17,933 nt of DNA from SVTX01 sp964567085 (GCA_964567085.1 CAZMKU010000026.1:1-17933), one strand, 5' to 3'; shown: positions 5,219 to 13,740, numbered from the stretch's first letter. Notes: a model not told the origin generated them from the sequence alone. Translations and numbers: made by a program.

Positions 5219-7234
5219 CTATGCTTTTATTTCGTTCTCAAAGATTGCGACGTAGCGTTTACTTGCCTCGATGTGACCTGCGCTTGCGGCCTTTTTGTAA
5301 TACATAAGCGCTTCGCGGCGGTTCTTAACGCCCGTAACGCAGCCCTCCTCGCAGCAAAGCCCGTAGCTGTACGCCGCGTTGGCATTTCCTCGGTCTGCCG
5401 CTATTTTGAGCCATTTCGCCGCCTCGGCGTTGTTTTCAATTACGCCCTTTCCGTGACGTAAGCACCAGCCGTAGCTATACGCGGCGTTGGAATTTCCAAG
5501 CTCCGCGGCGATTTTGAAGCATCTTGCCGCCGCAGTCTCGTCGCTCTTGAATACGCCAACGACACCCGAAAAATAACAGTTTCCAAGCTTATTGAGCGCA
5601 AAGGCGATCTCGCTTTTTTCAATGCCCTCGTCATTTTCGTCGAAATCGTAGCCCACGGGAAGTTTTACGTCGCCGTAAAGCTTTACGAGCTTGACTATCT
5701 GTATCTGCGCGGGCAGATAACCGACGGACGCTGAATTTGCGATATAATTAAGCGCCTCGATACAGTTCCTCGGTGAGCGATTGATACGAAGCTTCAGCTT
5801 GCCGAGCTTGTATTTAGCCTTTGTCTTTGACAGATGATCGCGGCGCAGAATACTGTTCTTTCTGTCAAGCGAAATATATTCGGGGAAGCTTTGGTTTACG
5901 TCCTGCTGAATGGTTTTCATATACCAATTTATCGCCTCGGACAAGCTTCCTGATTTTTCGAAAAGCACGCCGTAAAGATATGCGGCGGAGGTGTGGTCGC
6001 GCTTTGCGGCGCGGGAAATAAACATCTGCGGATTATGGAAGCCCGCGTCAGCGCCGATCCCCTCCATAATACATCTGCCGATATGGTACGTTCCCTCGAG
6101 ATTATCGGTATCCGCCGATTTTTTATAGCATTTTACGGCGGTTACGCAGTCGATCTCCGTGCCGTAGCCGTTTTCGTAGCATTCTCCGAGGGCGGCGTGC
6201 GCGAAGCCGTCACCAAAGCCTGCCGCCTTTTTATAGTAATCAAACGCCAAGCTTAAATCTTTCTCGCAGCCGATCCCGTAAAAATAGCATTCGCCGAGAA
6301 TAAAGAGCGATTCCTTGTGATTGTTTTCCGCGCTCTTTGAAAAATACTCAAAAGCGGCGGCCTTGTCAATTTCAACTCCCCTGCCCTTGAGATATGCAAT
6401 TCCAAGCTTGTAATTTGCAATATCGCGCGCCGTGTCGGAATCAAGCAGAGATTTATATATTTTAACTGCCTCGCGATAATTTTTCACAGTTCCCATACCG
6501 TCGGTGTAGCACGCGGCAAGCTTGAGCTTCGCGTCCGCGTTTCCGTGCTTTGCGGCGAGCAAATAGAAATTGAACGCCTCGTGCACGTCGCGTCTTGTTC
6601 CGCGACCGTCCGCGAGCATATCGCCGACAACAAGCATAGCAAAGCTGTTGCCGAGCTCTGCGGCGAGCTTGTAATATTTAAAGCTCTCGTTCAGACTTTT
6701 GGGAACGAAATTTCCCTTTTCATAGCAATCCGCGAGCAAAATACACGCGATGTCGGAGTCAAGCTCCGCAGCCTTGGCGTAATATTCGACCGCCCTCTCA
6801 CCGTCCTGCTCCGTGCCGTAGCCGTACTGATAGCAAATGCCGATTCGACAGCACGCCTTTACGCTGCCGAGCTCGCACGCGCGGTTAAAGCACTCAAACG
6901 CGGCGTAGGGGTCCTTGTCCGCTCCCTGACCGTGAAGATAGCATCCGCCGAGATTGTTTATCGCGTCGGCATAATCCTGATCTGCGGCAAGCTTGTAGGT
7001 CTTTGCGGCAGCCTCAAGGTCGACGTCACAGCCAAATCCGTATTCGTAGCACATTCCGAGGTAATAAATACAGTCAAGATCGCCCTTCTCTGCTCCGCGA
7101 GCAAAGCACAAAAAAGCGTTTTTCTTATCAAACTCGTCCTGAGCCTCGAAAAGAAATCTGCAGCCCTCGTTGAAGGTGTGACTGTATTTTTTGTTCATAT
7201 TCAATTCGGAGTTGTTTTTCAAAAAATCGTTCAT
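5219..7234 (-). CDS. Large Sel1-repeat (SLR) protein, cytoplasmic
   Basis: A 671-residue protein made almost wholly of Sel1-like helical repeats of about 36 residues, of the form A..LG.CY..G.G...D...A..YY.KAA..G. I count about 11 between residues 55 and 445 and three more between about 545 and 660. The stretch about 450-545 breaks the pattern and is rich in charged residues. There is no signal peptide or membrane segment, so it is probably a cytoplasmic scaffold. Sel1 proteins hold partners together; which ones cannot be said. The start at 7234 has GAGG 7 bases upstream; an in-frame ATG at 7264 (AAGGA, 4 bases) would add ten residues and cannot be excluded. It is a lone gene with a promoter candidate at 7368-7396. 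Confidence 0.92.
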   Translation of the reverse strand: MNDFLKNNSELNMNKKYSHTFNEGCRFLFEAQDEFDKKNAFLCFARGAEKGDLDCIYYLGMCYEYGFGCDVDLEAAAKTYKLAADQDYADAINNLGGCYLHGQGADKDPYAAFECFNRACELGSVKACCRIGICYQYGYGTEQDGERAVEYYAKAAELDSDIACILLADCYEKGNFVPKSLNESFKYYKLAAELGNSFAMLVVGDMLADGRGTRRDVHEAFNFYLLAAKHGNADAKLKLAACYTDGMGTVKNYREAVKIYKSLLDSDTARDIANYKLGIAYLKGRGVEIDKAAAFEYFSKSAENNHKESLFILGECYFYGIGCEKDLSLAFDYYKKAAGFGDGFAHAALGECYENGYGTEIDCVTAVKCYKKSADTDNLEGTYHIGRCIMEGIGADAGFHNPQMFISRAAKRDHTSAAYLYGVLFEKSGSLSEAINWYMKTIQQDVNQSFPEYISLDRKNSILRRDHLSKTKAKYKLGKLKLRINRSPRNCIEALNYIANSASVGYLPAQIQIVKLVKLYGDVKLPVGYDFDENDEGIEKSEIAFALNKLGNCYFSGVVGVFKSDETAAARCFKIAAELGNSNAAYSYGWCLRHGKGVIENNAEAAKWLKIAADRGNANAAYSYGLCCEEGCVTGVKNRREALMYYKKAASAGHIEASKRYVAIFENEIKA

Positions 7235-7312
7235 AAAGCTACCTCGAATATGGATTTTGCGCATATATTCCTTAAAAAAGCAAAGTTTTTCGTATTTTTT
7301 TCAAAAAAGGTC

Positions 7313-7341
7313 TTTAAAAATTTTAAGTTTTGTATTATAAT
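7313..7341 (+). promoter_or_regulatory. Possible promoter of zapA
   Basis: TTTAAA (7313-7318), 17 bases, TATAAT (7336-7341); a second TATAAT follows at 7341-7346. The -35 is weak. The region is divergent between the Sel1-repeat gene and zapA, so both promoters occupy the same 170-base AT-rich gap. Confidence 0.4.
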
Positions 7342-7367
7342 ATAATAAAAGATATGTATTTATATCA

Positions 7368-7396
7368 ATTATACAACAATTTCACAGATTTTGCAA
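7368..7396 (-). promoter_or_regulatory. Possible promoter of the Sel1-repeat gene
   Basis: On the - strand TTGCAA (7396-7391), 17 bases, then TATAAT (7373-7368). The predicted leader is about 127 bases and very AT-rich, with A- and T-tracts at 7265-7330. Confidence 0.45.
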
Positions 7397-7436
7397 GTAA
7401 TTTTTATCACAAAACATATAAAACGGAGGAATAGTT

Positions 7437-7922
7437 ATGAAGCAGAAGTACACACTCCTTATTGCTGATATGGAGATCAGCGTAATCACCGACGAGCCCC
7501 AGGAATCAGTTGAATATATCGTTGGAATTCTTGATAGAAAAATGAGAGAGATCTCGCTCAAGAGTAAGCGTTGCTCCAAGAACGAGGCGGCGCTTATCTG
7601 CGCGCTTGATTTTTGCGCCGAAAAGATTCAGCTCAAGGAGAAGGTTGAGCTTCTTGAAAACAAGCTTGACGACGCGCTCTCCGATATGGAGGATATGAAG
7701 GAAAGAAGCGAGCTTATGGCTAGCAATCTCGACAGACTTGAGCGCGAAAATCAGAGACTCGAGGCTGAAAACCGCCGTTTGCGCGGCGAGGAGATTGAGC
7801 CCGAGGCGGAGCCCGTTCCCGCAGAGCCTGCTCCCGCAGAAGCCCCTGCCGAGGAAAAGAAGAACAATTCCCGCAACCGCGTAGGCTCGATGTTCGATCT
7901 GCTTACCTTTAGCGATATTTAA
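7437..7922 (+). CDS. zapA: ZapA-like cell-division protein with long coiled coil
   Basis: ZapA-family protein, 161 residues; the family binds FtsZ and promotes bundling of its filaments at midcell. The N-terminal part (about 1-60) has the family pattern of two strands (KYTLLIADMEISV) followed by a helix in which aliphatic residues and an AAL(I)CALDF segment occur. Residues about 62-117 form a strong coiled coil. A Pro/Glu/Ala linker (about 118-142) and a conserved-looking end (RVGSMFDLLTFSDI) follow, making it longer than the roughly 90-110 residues of simple ZapA proteins. GGAGG (7425-7429) lies 7 bases before the ATG. It is followed after one base by the U32-family gene, a pairing common in Clostridia as far as I recall. 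Confidence 0.88.
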   Translation: MKQKYTLLIADMEISVITDEPQESVEYIVGILDRKMREISLKSKRCSKNEAALICALDFCAEKIQLKEKVELLENKLDDALSDMEDMKERSELMASNLDRLERENQRLEAENRRLRGEEIEPEAEPVPAEPAPAEAPAEEKKNNSRNRVGSMFDLLTFSDI

Positions 7923-7923
7923 T

Positions 7924-9957
7924 ATGAATAAGAAAAAATTGCCGGAGCTATTATGTCCCGCGGGAAGCCGCGAGGCACTATTTGCGGCGATTGAGGGAGG
8001 TGCCGATGCCGTTTATATGGGCGGCACCTCCTTTAATGCGCGAATAAACGCAAAGAACTTTACACACGACGATATGGGAGAGTGCGTTGACGTGGCGCAC
8101 AAGTACGGCGTAAAGCTCTACCAGACGCTTAATATTCAGATCTACGACAAGGAGATCGACGGCTTTATCCGTGACGCGTACAGATCTGCCGAGTGCGGTA
8201 TCGACGCGTTTATCGTTGCGGATATGGGAGCTGCGGCTTTGCTCAAAAAATACGTTCCCGAGATGCCCCTGCACGCGAGCACACAGCTGTCCGCGCATAA
8301 TAAGGACGCGGGATTTACACTGCAGAAGCTCGGCTTCGAGCGACTCGTTCCCGCGCGTGAGCTTTCGCTTGCCGATATAAAGACTATGGTGCGCGAAAAT
8401 CCTCTTGAGGTGGAAATTTTCGTCCACGGCGCGCTTTGCGTGTCACACTCGGGACAATGCCTGTTTTCATCGCTCGTGGGCGGCAGAAGCGGAAATCGGG
8501 GCGTTTGCGCCCAGCCCTGCCGTCTTCCCTACTCCTGCGATGGAAAGAGCGGCTATCCGCTCTCGCTCAAGGACTTGTCCTTGGCAAATCATATCCTCGA
8601 GATCATCGACAGCGGAGCTCATTCACTTAAGATCGAGGGCAGAATGAAGGCTCCCGAGTACGTTTTGAGAGTCACTCAGGTCTGGAGAAGGCTTCTCGAC
8701 GAGGGCAGAAACGCGACGCCCGACGACATATACGCGCTCGAGGAGGCGTTTTCGCGCGGCGGCTTTACCGACGGATATTTTACGGGCAATATAAGCCGAA
8801 AAATGCTCGGCGTTCGCTCCGAGTCGGATAAGCAGATAAGCCGAGAAATACAGAAATTTGACGGGATTAAGAGAAGGCTCCCCATAGATATGGAGGTTAA
8901 GATCAAGCGCGGCGAGGCGATCTCGCTTACGGCTTCGTGTCAGAACGGCAGCGGCAGAGCCACGGGTGATATCCCTATGGAAGCCAAAAATGCGCCGGTC
9001 GACCGTGATGCCATTATCCGTTCGCTTTCAAAGCTCGGAAACACGCCGTATACGCTTGAAAACATTGAAATTGAGCTTGACGATGGGCTTATGATACCCG
9101 TGTCATGGCTCAACAACCTCCGCAGAGACGCGATCGCCGCGCTCGAGAGCGGGATTGAAGCTATTCCTCACAAGCCGATAAAACCCCTGCCCGAGAAAAT
9201 TCAAATTCAAAAGCCGAGCGCGCTCAATACCGAGAAGCGCAGCGCGAGATTTTTGTTCCCTGAGCAGATAACTCTCGCCGCAAAGAAATATTTCGACAGA
9301 ATCTATCTCCCTCTTGACAAATATACACCCGATGCCGACGGCTTTTATATGCCGCCCGTGGTGTCAGATTCCGAGCGCGACGAGGTAATTTCGCTCGTAA
9401 ACAAAGCAATCTCCGACGGCGCGAGATCCGTTATCATCTCAAATATCGGTCAGATCTCTTGGCTTGACGGGTTTGACGTTGAGCTTGTCGCTGACTATCG
9501 TTTTAATATTATGAATAACTCCCACGCAAGCCAAATGGAAGCATTGGGCCTTTGCGAGTACATACTCTCACCCGAGCTGACCATTCCGCAGATACGCGAT
9601 ATTTCGGGTAATCGCGGAGTTATCGTTTACGGCAGAATTCCTCTTATGACGCTTGAAAAGTGCGTTATACGCGATAATTTTGGTTGTGATAGATGCGATC
9701 GTAATGTTTGCGGCAATTTAACGAGCATTACCGACCGCCGCGGCTACACCTTCCCCGTTGCGCGTGAATTTCGCCACAGAAATATTGTTTTCAACAGCTT
9801 GCCGACTTGTATGTCGGACAGAGAGAGCGAGCTTCAGCGCGCGAAAATAATAAATCGTCATTATATTTTCGCGACCGAAACACCCCGCGAGGTCGACGCG
9901 GTAATTGAAGCGCACAAAAATCATACTCCGCTTCCCGAAGCGGTAAGACGGATATAA
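7924..9957 (+). CDS. U32-family protein, RlhA/TrhP-like (RNA hydroxylation) with C-terminal extension
   Basis: Member of the peptidase U32 family, 677 residues. The family was named for collagenase activity, but bacterial members such as RlhA and TrhP are needed for hydroxylation of 23S rRNA or tRNA, and this is the likelier role. Residues 1-260 form the TIM-barrel part (LLCPAGSREAL, near 9; GGADAVYMGG, near 25). The U32 signature with two cysteines is at 164-179 (EIFVHGALCVSHSGQC); further cysteines at 195 and 199 (CAQPCR) may complete a metal or iron-sulfur site. A second cysteine group lies at 580-596 (C580, C588, C591, C596) in the C-terminal extension, as in the longer family members. 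The gene starts one base after zapA, with no good ribosome site of its own, suggesting coupled translation. Confidence 0.9.
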   Translation: MNKKKLPELLCPAGSREALFAAIEGGADAVYMGGTSFNARINAKNFTHDDMGECVDVAHKYGVKLYQTLNIQIYDKEIDGFIRDAYRSAECGIDAFIVADMGAAALLKKYVPEMPLHASTQLSAHNKDAGFTLQKLGFERLVPARELSLADIKTMVRENPLEVEIFVHGALCVSHSGQCLFSSLVGGRSGNRGVCAQPCRLPYSCDGKSGYPLSLKDLSLANHILEIIDSGAHSLKIEGRMKAPEYVLRVTQVWRRLLDEGRNATPDDIYALEEAFSRGGFTDGYFTGNISRKMLGVRSESDKQISREIQKFDGIKRRLPIDMEVKIKRGEAISLTASCQNGSGRATGDIPMEAKNAPVDRDAIIRSLSKLGNTPYTLENIEIELDDGLMIPVSWLNNLRRDAIAALESGIEAIPHKPIKPLPEKIQIQKPSALNTEKRSARFLFPEQITLAAKKYFDRIYLPLDKYTPDADGFYMPPVVSDSERDEVISLVNKAISDGARSVIISNIGQISWLDGFDVELVADYRFNIMNNSHASQMEALGLCEYILSPELTIPQIRDISGNRGVIVYGRIPLMTLEKCVIRDNFGCDRCDRNVCGNLTSITDRRGYTFPVAREFRHRNIVFNSLPTCMSDRESELQRAKIINRHYIFATETPREVDAVIEAHKNHTPLPEAVRRI

Positions 9958-10041
9958 GTTAAGATTTAAGATTTGAGGAAGATTTTAGCCTGTGGCGAAA
10001 ATCTATATTTTATCAACTCAGCACTCTGCACTCGTAACTTA
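9955..10041. repeat. Short element: inward-facing heptamer arrays around a hairpin
   Basis: Read from the left, the sequence falls into heptamers TAAGTTA, AGATTTA, AGATTTG, AGGAAGA. Read on the opposite strand from the right, it falls into TAAGTTA, CGAGTGC, AGAGTGC, TGAGTTG. Both ends thus begin with the same heptamer in inverted orientation, and a hairpin sits between. The first heptamer overlaps the stop codon of the U32-family gene. No coding sense is seen. It looks like a small interspersed non-coding repeat, but copies elsewhere cannot be seen from this window. Confidence 0.45.
9980..10013 (+). terminator. Hairpin inside the heptamer element, possible first terminator
   Basis: AGATTTT-A-GCC, loop TGT, GGC-G-AAAATCT: ten base pairs with one A/G mismatch (9980-10004), followed by ATATTTTAT. 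The tail is less regular than a classic terminator, so it may only be the core of the repeat element. Confidence 0.4.
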
Positions 10042-10042
10042 A

Positions 10043-10087
10043 ACAAAATCTCCCGAAGCCTTTGGGCTTCGGGAGATTTTGTTTTTT
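10043..10087 (+). terminator. Very strong bidirectional terminator
   Basis: A perfect 18-base-pair stem (10043-10060 with 10065-10082, ending ...CCGAAGCC and GGCTTCGG...) with loop TTTG, followed by TTTTT. On the - strand it lies directly after the stop of the 10086-13595 gene, with a TTTGTTT run on its far side, so it serves both converging genes. Confidence 0.93.
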
Positions 10088-13000
10088 AGTTCATCGCTTC
10101 TTCAAGAAGCTTCAGAAGATTTGCGTGAACGTCGTAGAGCTTCTGGTCGTCGCGCGTAAAGGTAACGGTGCTTGTTACGATATTCGCAACGAGCTGCTGC
10201 GCCTTCTCCTCGCCGTACTTTTCTTCAAGCATGCAGAGAAGCTGGTAGTCCTCGATGCCGTCTCTCATATTCATCATACGTATTGACGGAATGGGGTCGA
10301 CCTGACCGTAAATGCCGCCCGGATAGAAGAGAATTCCGTCGCCGGGGCCCGTAGCCGAGAAGGGATTTCTCATAGTGTAGGTGCTTGCGGACGTGGCGGG
10401 ATAATAATCCTCACGCCAGTAGAGGAAGCCCGTCTGACCGAGCTTGTAGGTCGTCCAGAACATCGTTCTTGCTTCGGTGCCGTCGTTGAAGAGGAGAATA
10501 TTCTGATAAGGCGAATGCCATTGAGGCTCGCAGGCAACGTAAGCCCAAAGCTCGTCGCCCTCTGCCTGATACTTGCGCATACGCTCGGAGAATTCTCCGT
10601 AGAGCGCCTCGTTAGCCGCCTCCTGCATATAGAAGCAACCCGAGGTGGAGCTGAGTATTCTCGGCGTGTCGCCTGTGAAGATATAAGTCCAAACCGTTAC
10701 GTAGTTGGCCAAGAACTCGACCATGTCCGTGGAGCTTTGCAGCTCGGTCTTGTACTTGTTATAGAACGCGAGCGCGGCATCCGTGTTGAGCGCCGCTTCT
10801 ACCGCCGCCCAGCTCATATTGGGAATAGCGCCTGTCTTTCCGATGTTCTGATAAGTGGAGAGATCGGAAAGAAGATTGTTACGCTCAAAGGGAATTACAA
10901 GTCTGTAATCCGTCCAGCCCCATGTGTCCTCAAGCATCTGCGCTTCCTCTGCAACGCCGAGTATTGACAATATACCGAATTGGTCAAAATAGCTGGCAGA
11001 GGAGCCGTCCTTAAAGGTAATGCTGCGGTACTGATTGCGCGGAACGCCCGGCTCGTCCTGACCGTAGTAGATCAGCTTTGATGCGATTATGGGATCGTTT
11101 TTCCATTTATCGTAGTAAGCCTTGGTCGTAACCCGTACGGTCGTAACTCTGGGGTTGTACATCCATTCCGTGCCGAAATATGCGTCGTATGCCCAGCCTC
11201 CAAACGCGGGAGTCATACGGTAGCTGAGCATAAAGTCAGCCATAGCAACCATAGCGTCCTGACTTCTGATGCCGAAGCCGTTGTTGATAGTCTCATATTG
11301 ACTGTACCAGATACCGAAGTAGGTGTCAAGCGCGGTCTCCTCTGCGAGAACCACGTCGTAAACGTACGTGTATACGTTTGCCTTCTTTATGCACTCACCC
11401 GTTTCGTAATCGTATATCTCAACGGTGGCGGAGTACTGACCCGGACGCGAGCCCTTTTCGGTAGTAGCGGTAATTGTAAATCCGCGGATAGCCTCTCTGG
11501 TTACGCCCTGATAAGCGTAAGGGCCGATCGGCACCCAGGTGCCGTATTCGTAAGAGCCGCCCTCGTCTGCGCCGTAGCCGTCCTTAATGTAGGATTCGTA
11601 AGGCACGACCGCGTCGGGATAAACGCCGATGACCTTGCCGTGAGCGTCGGTCGTTCCCTCGGCATAGCCCTTAGAATTCATATAGTATTCCTCAATGTAG
11701 AACTCAACGCCGAGCTCTGTCTTGAGGGTTTCTCCGTATTTGTTTGTAAAGTCGGAGAGCTTTATCGTGATCTTTCTGTTAGTGGGAGAGTAGAGATAGA
11801 AGTGACAGCCCTCCATTTCGTTTCTCGCCATCTGGATCGTGTAGCTGGAATTTGTTGAGTCCTTGCCTGACGTGTCGTATCTTGAAACCTTTTCGGTCAG
11901 GTGATCGAACCAGAGCTTTAAGGATGCGTCATCGTTCGGAGCGGTGACGGTGGTCTTGTTTACGGGGTCCCACGTCGTTACCGTTGCGAGAAGATCGTAT
12001 TTAGCAGAGGTTTCCGTTATAACGATTCTGTACGACGCGAAGCTGTAAAGCGCGCCCGTGGTGTTATCCTGCAGGTAGAAGTGTATAATATCGCCGCTGT
12101 TTATGGTTGACGTGCCAAGCTGGAATACGAATGCCGCGTAGCCCGAATAATTTTCGCTTGCTATGGCGCTCCTGATGGCGGCGTCATCTGCGCGCGTGAC
12201 CGTGTAGCACGCCCACGTTACGAGCTCCTCGTTTCTGCGCCATACGAGAGAGTAATTCGTGAGATTGGTGGGAACCCAGCCCTTGAAATAGTAAATAGAC
12301 GAGGAGCTGTCGAGTGTCAGCGTGATGCCGTTAAGGGTCGATTTGTAATTCGTTCCAGACGTCTCGTCGCCGAGTCTTACGGAGTCGAATCTAACAGAGC
12401 CGACTACGCTCGCTTCGTTTGATTTTGCTATCTTGAATTCGCAGAAGCAGTAAATTACCTCGCTCTTATTATCCTTTACGAGCAAGTGAATGGTGTCGCC
12501 CGAGGTGAATGAAATCCAAGGGAGAGTGTATGAAAATCTTGCTGCGTTTGTAAAGCCCTGACTGTTCGCGGCGTTCAGGACGTCGGCGTCGTTGCTTGAG
12601 GTTATGTTGGTGTAGGTGTAGCTCCACCATCTCAGGTCGTCGGAGCCGATGCTCCAGCCGAGAGTATAGTCGTCGGTATTCAGGCCGACCCAACCGCTTA
12701 TATCAAAGAAGCCGTTTGACGGGTAAGCAACCGTTGCCGAGCCTGCGAGCACCTGCGCTCTGTAGTTCGTTGACGTGTCTCCCTGGGGGTTAAACGCGTC
12801 AATGCTAAGGCTGCCCGCGATGTTGTTTTTATCCAGGGGCGACACGTATCCGCACGAGCCGCAGTGGAAGGATTCGTAAGGAGAGTGAATGACTCTGTCA
12901 ACAGGCTTTTCTTCGGGAATTTCAACCTCGGAGGGCGCTTCCGTAGGCTCTTCGGTCGTAGGCTCCTCTGTAGGCTCCTCTGTGGGCTCCTCTGTGGGTT

Positions 13001-13595
13001 CCTCTGTGGGTTCCTCCGTAGGTTGCTCCGTAGGATCTTCCGTAGGTTCTTCCGTAGGTTCCTCGGTAGGTTCTTCGGTGGGCTCTTCCGAGGGTTGTTC
13101 CGTAGGCTCCTCGGCAGGTTCTTCCGTAGGCTCTTCGGTCGTAGGCTCCTCCGTAGGTTGCTCCGTAGGTTCTTCCGTGGGTTCTTCCGTAGGTTCCTCG
13201 GTAGGTTGTTCCGTAGGTTGTTCCGTAGGTTCTTCCGTGGGTTCTTCGGTAGGTTGTTCCGTGGGTTCTTCCGTAGGTTCTTCCGTGGGTTCTTCCGTAG
13301 GTTCCTCGGTAGGTTGTTCCGTAGGTTGTTCCGTAGGTTCTTCCGTGGGTTCTTCGGTAGGTTGTTCCGTAGGTTGTTCCGTAGGTTGTTCCGTAGGTTC
13401 TTCCGTAGGTTCCTCGGTAGGTTCCTCCGAAGGCTCCTCCGAAGGCTCTTCTGAAGGAGCTTCCGTAGGAGCTTCCGTCTCAATAGCAGAGGTGGATTGC
13501 GCTTCCTCGGGTAGACTATTATCAACGTTACATGACGATAATACCATTACAAAGACGATACAGATCACTAATGCTCGTGTCAGTTTTCTTTTCAT
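10086..13595 (-). CDS. GH123-like surface lipoprotein with TEEP/TEQP stalk and duplicated beta domains
   Basis: A 1169-residue exported lipoprotein. The signal peptide is basic then hydrophobic and ends in a lipobox (VLSSC, Cys22). Residues about 41-221 are a Pro/Thr/Glu stalk built of four-residue units TEEP or TEQP. A CGSCG motif (Cys245, Cys248) follows. Two homologous domains of about 130 residues come next (261-398 and 399-530; both have GWV...Y.L.W, then SGDIIH-type strands). From about 550 to the end is the GH123-like catalytic part (formerly DUF4091), with the adjacent acids Asp847-Glu848 (YYGQDEPG) that match the paired catalytic acids of GH123 beta-N-acetylgalactosaminidases, and the family end RMMNMRDGIEDYQLL. 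Likely role: cleaving GalNAc-type glycans at the cell surface; the true substrate is unknown. GAGGA lies 7 bases before the ATG. Confidence 0.9.
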   Translation of the reverse strand: MKRKLTRALVICIVFVMVLSSCNVDNSLPEEAQSTSAIETEAPTEAPSEEPSEEPSEEPTEEPTEEPTEQPTEQPTEQPTEEPTEEPTEQPTEQPTEEPTEEPTEEPTEEPTEQPTEEPTEEPTEQPTEQPTEEPTEEPTEEPTEQPTEEPTTEEPTEEPAEEPTEQPSEEPTEEPTEEPTEEPTEDPTEQPTEEPTEEPTEEPTEEPTEEPTTEEPTEAPSEVEIPEEKPVDRVIHSPYESFHCGSCGYVSPLDKNNIAGSLSIDAFNPQGDTSTNYRAQVLAGSATVAYPSNGFFDISGWVGLNTDDYTLGWSIGSDDLRWWSYTYTNITSSNDADVLNAANSQGFTNAARFSYTLPWISFTSGDTIHLLVKDNKSEVIYCFCEFKIAKSNEASVVGSVRFDSVRLGDETSGTNYKSTLNGITLTLDSSSSIYYFKGWVPTNLTNYSLVWRRNEELVTWACYTVTRADDAAIRSAIASENYSGYAAFVFQLGTSTINSGDIIHFYLQDNTTGALYSFASYRIVITETSAKYDLLATVTTWDPVNKTTVTAPNDDASLKLWFDHLTEKVSRYDTSGKDSTNSSYTIQMARNEMEGCHFYLYSPTNRKITIKLSDFTNKYGETLKTELGVEFYIEEYYMNSKGYAEGTTDAHGKVIGVYPDAVVPYESYIKDGYGADEGGSYEYGTWVPIGPYAYQGVTREAIRGFTITATTEKGSRPGQYSATVEIYDYETGECIKKANVYTYVYDVVLAEETALDTYFGIWYSQYETINNGFGIRSQDAMVAMADFMLSYRMTPAFGGWAYDAYFGTEWMYNPRVTTVRVTTKAYYDKWKNDPIIASKLIYYGQDEPGVPRNQYRSITFKDGSSASYFDQFGILSILGVAEEAQMLEDTWGWTDYRLVIPFERNNLLSDLSTYQNIGKTGAIPNMSWAAVEAALNTDAALAFYNKYKTELQSSTDMVEFLANYVTVWTYIFTGDTPRILSSTSGCFYMQEAANEALYGEFSERMRKYQAEGDELWAYVACEPQWHSPYQNILLFNDGTEARTMFWTTYKLGQTGFLYWREDYYPATSASTYTMRNPFSATGPGDGILFYPGGIYGQVDPIPSIRMMNMRDGIEDYQLLCMLEEKYGEEKAQQLVANIVTSTVTFTRDDQKLYDVHANLLKLLEEAMN
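12930..13475 (-). repeat. 12-base in-frame repeat array encoding the TEEP/TEQP stalk
   Basis: About 45 units of 12 bases in the coding direction, each giving Thr-Glu-(Glu or Gln)-Pro. Units differ mainly at third codon positions and at Glu/Gln, and larger blocks are themselves repeated. Two spots carry an extra Thr (PTTEEP). Because the unit is a multiple of three, gain or loss of units keeps the frame. Confidence 0.9.
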
Positions 13596-13664
13596 AGATC
13601 TTCCTCAAAAATTAAAAGTTTTATTATTCGCGAAAAAGCCAAAAGCGAACATTTATCTATTATA

Positions 13665-13693
13665 ATTATACCATAAAATTGTCTTTCGGTCTA
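13665..13693 (-). promoter_or_regulatory. Promoter of the stalked GH123-like lipoprotein
   Basis: On the - strand TAGACC (13693-13688), 17 bases, TATAAT (13670-13665). The bases around the -10 (TATGGTATAATTATAATAGA) are identical to those upstream of the paralogue at 16420. The predicted leader is about 60 bases. Confidence 0.6.
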
Positions 13694-13740
13694 TAATAAA
13701 TAACACCAAAATAAAAACGCGGCAGTTGTGCAATTTTCAT

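Noticed and set aside
6545..7345. 266-residue + strand frame opposite the Sel1-repeat gene
   Set aside because: It runs antisense to well-conserved repeats, and its Val/Ala-rich product follows from Sel1 codon composition.
12930..13475. CRISPR-like look of the regular repeat array
   Set aside because: Units are 12 bases without spacers and encode an in-frame Thr-Glu-Pro stalk.
12864..13665. Long open frames on the + strand over the stalk (SVGSSVG-type and Arg/Leu-rich products), and a - strand frame rich in NNLRKN units
   Set aside because: They are shadows of the 12-base repeat, which stays open in several frames; they have no ribosome site and no family features.
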